Part shown: piece after piece, positions 56,144 through 64,000 of the stretch
Layout of the letters: every line of letters begins with the position of its first letter
How positions within the stretch are numbered: the first letter of the stretch is position 1
NCBI RefSeq assembly: GCF_026262505.1
Contig: NC_067203.1
Span: 11,842,001-11,906,000, forward strand
Direction: 5' to 3'
From: Trichomonas vaginalis G3
Taxonomy: Eukaryota > Parabasalia > Trichomonadida > Trichomonadidae
Length of the DNA stretch: 64,000 nt
Made by a program: the position numbers and the translations under genes
Notes under the pieces: model-generated
The model's database searches: none
Seen by the model: the letters and a program-made list of their open reading frames with translations, nothing else
Told to the model about the DNA's origin: nothing

Positions 56144-59056
56144 ATGATTAAAGGATTCTATTACAATCTTATGAGTTTGTATTCTGATTATAATAATATA
56201 TTTGTTTCATTGTTCAGACTTAACACATTCGATACAGATGCTATTAATAACTTTTACAATGACATCAAAAACAAGATTATCGAACCAAAATTATTAGATC
56301 CGAAACAAGTGATTATACTAATTGAAAAGGCATTTATGCACAATATTAAGTATTATCCTTCATATCTGGCTTTAATCAAGAAGATCAATAAAGAGTATTT
56401 GATTAAAGAAAACGAAAATTTGTTATTAATTCTTATAAACAGCATTCTATTTAATTTTAATAATAATAAGACTTATCTTGATCATATATTCGATCCAAAT
56501 AACTCTATTCATGCAGCTATTATCAATGATGATATAAAATCATTCATCTCGTATACAAATAACAAAGATTTTAATATCAATCAAAAATTGCAAATTGTGA
56601 TCATTTCATCAAATGCATACAATCAATATTCATATCTATATAATTCATTTGCATATCCATTAAATACATTTTCAATTCTTGAATTATGCTGCTACTGTGG
56701 ATCTGTTAAATGTTTTAAATTTTTAAGAACAGAATTCAAAACAGAAATAACTGATACATGTCTTCAATTTTCTTTTATAGGAGGAAATCCTTACATCATG
56801 AAGGAATGTCTAAAAGAACAAATGCCAAATGATTTGTGCATGAAATATGCAATTATTTCTCATAATATCGATTTTGTTATTTTTCTCATGAATACGTACA
56901 ATATTAATATCAATTTCGAATGTTGTTGTGAATACAATTTCCTTCAAGGACTATTAATATATCTTGATCAAACAAGAAATTTCCAAAATTGTTTTCCTGC
57001 TGTTGCAATTAATTTTACATTTCTTTATGACATCCTTATTTCCCATGGTGCCAACATTAATGCAAAAGATTCATATGATAAAGATGCTCTATATTATTCA
57101 TTAACAAACAAATACAATGACACTGCCAAACTTCTTATTTTAAAAGGTGCAGAAGTCAAAAGAAATACTGATGGTTATAATGATTATTGCCATTTTCAAA
57201 TTGCAGTTGAAAAAAATAATTATGACATTATGGATTTTCTTATTAAACATGGAGCAAATATAAACATCAGATATCAAGATGGTAAATCTTTTCTTCATTA
57301 CGCAGTAAAATTAAGTAATAAAGAAACAATGAAATTTCTAATTGACAATGGATTAGATGTAAATATCTTAGATAAAGATAATAATACAGCCCTCCTTATT
57401 GCATATAAGGACAAAATGATGGACAATATTGAATTTTTAATTGAACATGGCGCAAATATCAATTTAGGTGGATCTGCACCGATTTATCAAGCTTTATGCA
57501 AAAATGATATAAAAATGGTTGAATTTTTACTCTCAAAATACATTCATACAAAAGATAAATGCACTTATGGAAAATCTCCTCTTCATTTTGCAGTTGAATG
57601 TAATTATAATGAAATAAGTAAAATGCTAATAAGTAAAGGTTATCTTGTAAGCGAACAAGATTACTTCAAGAAAACTGTTCTTCATTATTCTGTTGAAAAG
57701 AATAATATGGAAATCACAAAACTTTGTATCTCAAAAGGTGTCAATATCAATGAAATGGATTGTTATCAACAAACTGCACTTCATTTTGCGACAAAAAATA
57801 ATAACAAAGAAATGGTTAAATTTCTTATTATGAATGGTGCAGATTGTAATGCAAAGAATGATAGTGATGAAACTCCTCTCAATAATGCTATTTATTGTGG
57901 TAATAATGAAATAATCAAACTTCTTATTATGTATGGGGCAGATTGTAATGCATGTAAAGAATGTCTTCATTGTGCTGTTCAAAGAAATAAAATAGAAATT
58001 GTATCTATTCTTTTACATCATATCAAAGATATAAATTCATTGGATTATTGTGGACAAACTGCTCTTTCTATTGCATCTGAAAAAAACTATAAAGAAATTG
58101 CAGAGCTTCTTGTTGTTAATGGAGCAGATGTCAATATGACAAAATCAGTCAAAAATAGTCCTATTTATTGTGCAGTAACAAAAAATTATACGAATATTGC
58201 AAAACTTCTTATATCACATGGTGCAAATTGCAATTTAAAGTATAATGGATTATCAATTATTCACTATTCTGTCAAAAACAATAATAAAGAAATATTAGAA
58301 ATGCTGATTCATCATGGTGTTGATATCAATACTAAAGATGATGAAGGAAGAACTTCTCTTCATTTGGCATCAACAAATAATTATGCAGAAATCGTCAAAT
58401 TTCTTGTATTGAATGGAGCTGATTTAAATTCAAAAGATAAATTCAATATTACTCTATTCCAATATGCATTGCGAAATTATAATGTGAATATCATGAAAAC
58501 TCTAATTCTTTATGGCATTGATGCGAATACAAGTGTCGAGAACGGATTAACAGCTCTCCACTTTGCATTATGGATGCATGATAAAGAAATGATTGTGTTC
58601 CTAATCTCTCATGGAATCAATATAAATTGCCGAATTGAAAAGGATGGACGTTCTGCAATCCATCTCGCATCAATAATTAGTCATGAGAATCCGAAATACA
58701 ATGAACACTGCGTTTATGAAGAAATTCTAGAATTACTCATTAATCATGGTGCAGATATCAATGCGATAGATATTGAAGGCAGAACAGCACTTCATTATGC
58801 ATCTGAACAAAATGAGATCGAAGAAGTAAACATTCTTGTTTCACATGGTGCTAATATCAATGCCATAGATGAACATGGGAGAACAGCACTCCATATCGCA
58901 GCACAACACAATTTCAAAGAACTAGCAAAAAATCTTATTTCACACAATGCAGATATTAATATCAAAGATATATATGATAAAACAGCACTTTACATTTCAA
59001 TCGAAAACAATTATTATGAATTGGAAAACATCATTGCTTCACATTATAATTCATAA
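56144..59056 (+). CDS. DUF3447-type ankyrin-repeat protein
   Basis: 970 codons, frame intact. Residues 1-280 match the N-terminal DUF3447 type common in trichomonads (LELCCYCGSVKCFKFLRTEF, then QFSFIGGNPYIMKECLKEQ). From about residue 295 to the end there are about 20 ankyrin repeats of 33 residues, with cores such as TALHFATKNNNKEMVKFLI and NGADCNAK. No signal or membrane segment; a cytosolic protein-binding scaffold is likely. The last ~110 codons are duplicated in inverted orientation at 62350-62692. Start chosen as the first Met in frame; no upstream Met in frame before a stop. Confidence 0.9.
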   Translation: MIKGFYYNLMSLYSDYNNIFVSLFRLNTFDTDAINNFYNDIKNKIIEPKLLDPKQVIILIEKAFMHNIKYYPSYLALIKKINKEYLIKENENLLLILINSILFNFNNNKTYLDHIFDPNNSIHAAIINDDIKSFISYTNNKDFNINQKLQIVIISSNAYNQYSYLYNSFAYPLNTFSILELCCYCGSVKCFKFLRTEFKTEITDTCLQFSFIGGNPYIMKECLKEQMPNDLCMKYAIISHNIDFVIFLMNTYNININFECCCEYNFLQGLLIYLDQTRNFQNCFPAVAINFTFLYDILISHGANINAKDSYDKDALYYSLTNKYNDTAKLLILKGAEVKRNTDGYNDYCHFQIAVEKNNYDIMDFLIKHGANINIRYQDGKSFLHYAVKLSNKETMKFLIDNGLDVNILDKDNNTALLIAYKDKMMDNIEFLIEHGANINLGGSAPIYQALCKNDIKMVEFLLSKYIHTKDKCTYGKSPLHFAVECNYNEISKMLISKGYLVSEQDYFKKTVLHYSVEKNNMEITKLCISKGVNINEMDCYQQTALHFATKNNNKEMVKFLIMNGADCNAKNDSDETPLNNAIYCGNNEIIKLLIMYGADCNACKECLHCAVQRNKIEIVSILLHHIKDINSLDYCGQTALSIASEKNYKEIAELLVVNGADVNMTKSVKNSPIYCAVTKNYTNIAKLLISHGANCNLKYNGLSIIHYSVKNNNKEILEMLIHHGVDINTKDDEGRTSLHLASTNNYAEIVKFLVLNGADLNSKDKFNITLFQYALRNYNVNIMKTLILYGIDANTSVENGLTALHFALWMHDKEMIVFLISHGININCRIEKDGRSAIHLASIISHENPKYNEHCVYEEILELLINHGADINAIDIEGRTALHYASEQNEIEEVNILVSHGANINAIDEHGRTALHIAAQHNFKELAKNLISHNADINIKDIYDKTALYISIENNYYELENIIASHYNS

Positions 59057-59404
59057 CTCACATAGACTTTATTCTTGTCTTTTATCCAAATGAGACCAAA
59101 ATATGCAATTTATTAACTTATAGTATATTATTTCTAAAAGATAATAAAACAATATTTTCTTGAACATTATTCATTCTTTATAATACTACTTATTATGTTT
59201 ATTTCTGAATTATACATTTATATGCTTCAAGTTCAGAATTGTTAAGGGTACCTTAAACACGATAAACCACACTCAGAAAGGCACTTTTAATGCTATTATA
59301 TTGAGTACCTAGAATCCGGGTGATCCATACATTCGAAGTGATATTTACATTATCGTCTATCGAGCACACTTAAAATATCATAATTTTTATTAATTTATGT
59401 TTTT
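59057..59404. other. Intergenic, diverged part of the inverted duplication
   Basis: Corresponds to 62184-62349 on the other arm but is about 180 bp longer and much less similar than the inner arms. No gene. Confidence 0.55.
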
Positions 59405-60610
59405 TTTTTAAATCACTGTTAACAGAGTTATTGTGATTAGCAGATCTTATGGAGGTTATACAAAATGTATATATGCATACAAATATACAAGATATTATAA
59501 ATTACTTCTTGATAATTATTAATATTTTTTTCTTTGAAGTTGATGTATCCCTTTTAGAGAAACTCATTGTGCATGTATTTATCATTCTTAAGGCAATGAA
59601 ATATCATTTAAATTCATTACCGATATTTGATTTCCATTTTTCTTCACAAAATTTGATTCCATTCACAAAATAATTAATGTTCGTTTCTCATTCAAAAATT
59701 GTATGCATAAAAATTGACAAGTGTGAATTCACACCATGCTCGGAGGTATATCTTTAATAAAATATGAATATATAAGAATACAGAAGCAATAATCTAAAAA
59801 ACTTAAATTGATAATGCATTCAAAAGTGTATACTTTGAATAGAATTATTTTTCGTTAAAAAAAATTCATTTTTTCACGATGTCCTCTGATAGACCGTACG
59901 TGTTTATACATGTTATTCCATCAATGGATGGAAAGATTACAGGTAATATCTTCAACACATAAAGCCTCCTTAACTTAAGAGGAGAGTTTGGCAGGACATT
60001 AGGCTTTCATGAGCGTGATGCATGGTTATGCGGAAGAGCCACATTTGATGCTATCTGCACTCACAATGAGACGGTTGACTTGAGCAACATGAAAAAGGTA
60101 TGCCAAGAAGGAGATTTTGTTGCTAAAAGGAACCTCGATTTGGTTGCTATTGCTGTTGATCCAAAAGGAAAGCTCGGCTGGAAAGAAAATGTTGCTCACT
60201 ATTTTGGTCAAGATTCCGATATTATCGAAGTCTTAACAAATCAAGCATCAGCACAATACAAAAACTACTTGCGCAGCAAAGGAATTTCATATATCATATG
60301 CGGTGATCACGCTATTGATTGGAAATTGATGCTCTCGAAACTGAAGAACACATTCCATCTCAAATCAATCGCCGTTCAAGGCGGAGGAATAGTCAACTGG
60401 TCACTGTTGAGAGTAGGATTAGTTGATGAACTTTCTTATGTTGTCGCACCAACAATAGATGGAAGGAGCACAGACGTATCTTTCATCAGGAGGAATCCAG
60501 AAGATACTGATTCACCACCTCTTGAGTTCGACCTTATTGATGTTCAGAGAGTCGGAGACAACGGAGTGTGGTTAAGATATGCTCCTAAGAAAAATTAAAT
60601 CATTCAATTT
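59405..60610. repeat. Inner inverted duplication, left arm
   Basis: Reverse complement of 60979-62183, essentially identical. Spacer 60611-60978 is unpaired AT-rich DNA. Confidence 0.92.
59879..60598 (+). pseudogene. RibD-C/DHFR-like reductase, copy 1
   Basis: The frame from 59879 starts MSSDRPYVFIHVIPSMDGKI, the N-terminal strand and SMDGK loop of the RibD C-terminal/bacterial DHFR-like fold. It has a single in-frame TAA at 59960 (codon 28), then continues in the same frame to 60598: WLCGRATFD, IAVDPKGKLGW, IICGDHAIDW, IAVQGGGIVNWSLLRVGLVD (the family's GG-x(1-3)-N/S glycine signature) and ELSYVVAPTIDGR. Family members reduce pteridine or pyrimidine intermediates with NAD(P)H. As written, either it is a pseudogene or translation starts at the Met at 60080 (172 aa), which would lack the first strand. 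The same TAA is in copy 2. Confidence 0.8.
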
Positions 60611-60978
60611 ATAATTAAAAATCAAAAATTTCTAATTTTCAAATTTTTTGAAATTTATATGTTATAAATTCATTTTCCAGAACTCTATATGCTATTGTCA
60701 ATTATTTCTTCAATTTATTGTAGTTAGATTCGTTAATCAGTCAAAAAATATTATGAATTGTTATTTTAAATGATGATAAAATTATCAAGACAGATGTTCA
60801 TATAAACAACTGTATCTATACAATTGAAATTTGAATTAGATGCATTATGATATAAAACTTTGACAGCTTTCAGAATGCATAAATAAGTCAACATTACTAT
60901 TTGTAGATTATTCGAAAAATTGTATAAGAATGATGATTCAAAAATTTGTATTAATGTATAATGTTTAATGCTTATTTC

Positions 60979-62183
60979 AAATTGAATGATTTAATTTTTC
61001 TTAGGAGCATATCTTAACCACACTCCGTTGTCTCCGACTCTCTGAACATCAATAAGGTCGAACTCAAGAGGTGGTGAATCAGTATCTTCTGGATTCCTCC
61101 TGATGAAAGATACGTCTGTGCTCCTTCCATCTATTGTTGGTGCGACAACATAAGAAAGTTCATCAACTAATCCTACTCTCAACAGTGACCAGTTGACTAT
61201 TCCTCCGCCTTGAACGGCGATTGATTTGAGATGGAATGTGTTCTTCAGTTTCGAGAGCATCAATTTCCAATCAATAGCGTGATCACCGCATATGATATAT
61301 GAAATTCCTTTGCTGCGCAAGTAGTTTTTGTATTGTGCTGATGCTTGATTTGTTAAGACTTCGATAATATCGGAATCTTGACCAAAATAGTGAGCAACAT
61401 TTTCTTTCCAGCCGAGCTTTCCTTTTGGATCAACAGCAATAGCAACCAAATCGAGGTTCCTTTTAGCAACAAAATCTCCTTCTTGGCATACCTTTTTCAT
61501 GTTGCTCAAGTCAACCGTCTCATTGTGAGTGCAGATAGCATCAAATGTGGCTCTTCCGCATAACCATGCATCACGCTCATGAAAGCCTAATGTCCTGCCA
61601 AACTCTCCTCTTAAGTTAAGGAGGCTTTATGTGTTGAAGATATTACCTGTAATCTTTCCATCCATTGATGGAATAACATGTATAAACACGTACGGTCTAT
61701 CAGAGGACATCGTGAAAAAATGAATTTTTTTTTAACGAAAAATAATTCTATTCAAAGTATACACTTTTGAATGCATTATCAATTTAAGTTTTTTAGATTA
61801 TTGCTTCTGTATTCTTATATATTCATATTTTATTAAAGATATACCTCCGAGCATGGTGTGAATTCACACTTGTCAATTTTTATGCATACAATTTTTGAAT
61901 GAGAAACGAACATTAATTATTTTGTGAATGGAATCAAATTTTGTGAAGAAAAATGGAAATCAAATATCGGTAATGAATTTAAATGATATTTCATTGCCTT
62001 AAGAATGATAAATACATGCACAATGAGTTTCTCTAAAAGGGATACATCAACTTCAAAGAAAAAAATATTAATAATTATCAAGAAGTAATTTATAATATCT
62101 TGTATATTTGTATGCATATATACATTTTGTATAACCTCCATAAGATCTGCTAATCACAATAACTCTGTTAACAGTGATTTTTT
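60979..62183. repeat. Inner inverted duplication, right arm
   Basis: Mirror of 59405-60610. Outside it, similarity continues at a lower level to about 62692. Confidence 0.92.
60991..61710 (-). pseudogene. RibD-C/DHFR-like reductase, copy 2
   Basis: Same protein as copy 1 residue for residue, reading 61710 to 60991, with the same in-frame TAA at 61627-61629 (codon 28). The Met start at 61509 gives an identical 172-aa product. The lack of any difference between copies points to very recent duplication or continuing gene conversion. Confidence 0.8.
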
Positions 62184-62349
62184 TTAACAATTATATGAGA
62201 TTTATACAATACAGAACTTGAAGCATATATACGTATAATTCAGAAATAAACATGATAAAATAAGCTAGTATTATAGAATGAATGATGTTATTCCATCAAA
62301 AGAGAATATATTATAAGTTGATAATGGAAAATAGAAAAAACTATGTGAG

Positions 62350-62692
62350 TTATGAATTATAATGTGAAGCAATGATGTTTTCCAATTCATAATAATTGTT
62401 TTCGATTGAAATGTAAAGTGCTGTTTTATCATATATATCTTTGATATTAATATCTGCATTGTGTGAAATAAGATTTTTTGCTAGTTCTTTGAAATTGTGT
62501 TGTGCTGCGATATGGAGTGCTGTTCTCCCATGTTCATCTATGGCATTGATATTAGCACCATGTGAAACAAGAATGCTTACTTCTTCGATCTCATTTTGTT
62601 CAGATGCATAATGAAGTGCTGTTCTGCCTTCAATATCTATCGCATTGATATCTGCACCATGAATAATGAGTAATTCTAATACTTCTTTATAC
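62350..62692 (-). pseudogene. Inverted fragment of the ankyrin gene
   Basis: Reverse complement of about 58710-59056, the last ~110 codons of the 970-aa ankyrin protein, including its stop. It has no start or upstream part; similarity ends at about 62692 in the middle of a repeat. The fragment has point differences from the parent, unlike the inner arms. Confidence 0.85.
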
Positions 62693-62892
62693 TTACATCT
62701 TGATTAATATTCCAGATTTTCATGTCTATTTATTAGTATATGATGGATTGTATTCAATCAACTTTTTTTACTATTGATCACCTCATTCATTTCAAATTTC
62801 ATTTCATCTCATAATTCCGTGATGATTTTAGCCAAATTATGTAAAGATAGAATAAGTTTAATTAAAACAAGAACATACAAAAAATGATAATT
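62693..62892. other. Intergenic beyond the duplication end
   Basis: AT-rich spacer; no gene or repeat seen. Confidence 0.55.
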
Positions 62893-64000
62893 TTAAAGGT
62901 ATTCTTGAGGAATTTTTGGGAAAACAATTTTCTTCAAGGGGTCGTGGGCCATATCTTTGTTATCAAAAGCCCATTCGTCAATGTCAGGGTAGTCAGGGAC
63001 AGCTTTTGTTGGATGGAGTGCGTTAATCTCTTTTTCTGTAAATTCAAACTTTTTACAGTTCACTAATCTAAACATTATGTACATATACCACTCTCCACGC
63101 ATTTCTGGTACGATTTCATCAGGAAATATCCTCTTTTTAATGATTTTCTTGGCAAAAGCAATGAGATATGTCAAAGAATGAATTAATGGAAAAGAATATT
63201 CACTGAATTCAGAAATTAATGATCCCATATCTACTGTTTCTGTATCCATATCAAATATCCACTTCCTGACAACTAAAAAATCAGTAATTTTGAACATCAT
63301 TTTCATTATTGAGTTGACAAAGTTTTCTCCGAAGCCATTTTCTATGAAACTCATCTTCCAGTCCTTTAACAGTGCTGTAACTTGCTTGGAATCATGGGTT
63401 ATCGGTGGAACAGAGTCTAAAAAGAAAATTAGAAAATTGGAAAGCGCTGTTTGGGAAGCGGATTGGAGAACAGCAATAATTGTAGGGTATTTCTTGCTGA
63501 ATTCGGATTCTAAATATCTCTTGATTGTGTAAATTGTAGTTAAAATGTAATAATTCAGTTCATCGTTTGTTTCTTTTGTGCAAACGATATTGCAAATAAG
63601 CATAATGATGGAATCTAAGTTATCATCTTTAATAGATATCCCTGTTTTGATGTAATAACAAATAACAACTGCAAGAAGCGGAAAACGCTTAATTCCTGTA
63701 AGATTTGGCTCTAATCCTATATCACCTTTCTCGGTGATGTACAATCTTTGCTTATTTAGCATCAAATGTATTGTTAAAGAAATTAATTTTGCAGTCCAAT
63801 GAATATTGTTATTTTTGCTTTCTAAAGCGTATTGAACCTCTTCAAGTTGAGTAATTTCTTCAAGTACAAGATCTGACTTTGAAAAAGAGTCGAAAATCAA
63901 AGAAAATCCTGAAGAACTCCAAAGATCGTTTGCTGGATGAATTGTATCAGGCATTGGACGTAAAGATGATATTAATTCCGAATATAGTTCGATTGGCTTA
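62893..64000 (-). CDS. Hypothetical protein, 5' end outside window
   Basis: The frame is open from the window edge (KPIELYSELISSLRP...) through a Met at 63954 to a stop at 62893, so at least 368 codons and the true start is probably further upstream. Almost entirely alpha-helical, leucine/isoleucine-rich, with no signal peptide or clear transmembrane segment; ends KKIVFPKIPQEYL. The pattern suggests an all-helical (HEAT/ARM or GEF-like) domain but I do not recognise it. Confidence 0.65.
   Translation of the reverse strand, partial: KPIELYSELISSLRPMPDTIHPANDLWSSSGFSLIFDSFSKSDLVLEEITQLEEVQYALESKNNNIHWTAKLISLTIHLMLNKQRLYITEKGDIGLEPNLTGIKRFPLLAVVICYYIKTGISIKDDNLDSIIMLICNIVCTKETNDELNYYILTTIYTIKRYLESEFSKKYPTIIAVLQSASQTALSNFLIFFLDSVPPITHDSKQVTALLKDWKMSFIENGFGENFVNSIMKMMFKITDFLVVRKWIFDMDTETVDMGSLISEFSEYSFPLIHSLTYLIAFAKKIIKKRIFPDEIVPEMRGEWYMYIMFRLVNCKKFEFTEKEINALHPTKAVPDYPDIDEWAFDNKDMAHDPLKKIVFPKIPQEYL

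Noticed and set aside
59960-59962. In-frame TAA read as recoding or alternative code
   Set aside because: Trichomonads use the standard code and no recoding signal is seen; the sequence around it also lacks the trichomonad intron ends. A stop or a shorter protein is simpler.

Overview
The window looks like the nuclear genome of a trichomonad, most likely Trichomonas vaginalis or a close relative. The supporting signs are AT-rich intron-free genes, a long DUF3447-type ankyrin protein, a TKL-like kinase with a helical tail, Polinton/Maverick elements with a protein-primed DNA polymerase, and a pogo/Tigger DDE transposase. The species call is inference from gene families; no rRNA or other marker gene is present.

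Layout. 1-10403: a 1.8-kb non-coding block (A), a 21-bp 'HLD' heptad-encoding array, the outermost 68 bp of Polinton family 1 (F1), one piece of a second Polinton-like family (F2, with a Dam-type DNA adenine methyltransferase), a broken TKL-like kinase gene, a 133-bp tandem array and a second copy of the 1.8-kb block (B). A 25-N gap follows (10404-10428). 10429-25886 is an indel-rich second copy of 32206 to about 47860 (F1, foldback, HLD array) and may be low-accuracy gap-fill sequence. 25887-30592 holds a 1.9-kb palindrome of 122-bp repeats, a 123-bp array, strings of hairpins, a poly(A)-hairpin motif and a degraded coding stretch. 30593-32205 is the other F2 piece. 32206-45110 is the better F1 copy: capsid candidates, polymerase, a KilA-N protein, a tRNA-like Pol III locus, and a small gene inside each inverted repeat. 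45111-49145 is HLD array, a 1.4-kb palindromic foldback, then inverted HLD array. 49190-50733 is a pogo/Tigger transposase. 51122-64000 is ordinary host sequence: a single-pass membrane protein, two small or coiled-coil proteins, a homeodomain-like/WD40 protein, a 970-aa ankyrin protein, and an inverted duplication of a RibD-C/DHFR-like gene, ending in a partial unknown gene.

How it fits together. F1 sits in an HLD unit with a 5-bp target duplication. A 29.9-kb block (2349-32205), flanked by 7-bp direct repeats, sits inside F1's left inverted repeat and carries F2 in an inside-out order. The HLD arrays flank the foldback in opposite orientations, like the long inverted repeats of Drosophila FB elements. 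Block B preserves what looks like the empty target site, with TA at the junction, and a pogo-type (TA-targeting) transposase abuts one HLD arm. The strongest candidate for a new system is this HLD-foldback-transposase unit, followed by the hairpin-built satellites and the tRNA-like locus within a Polinton.
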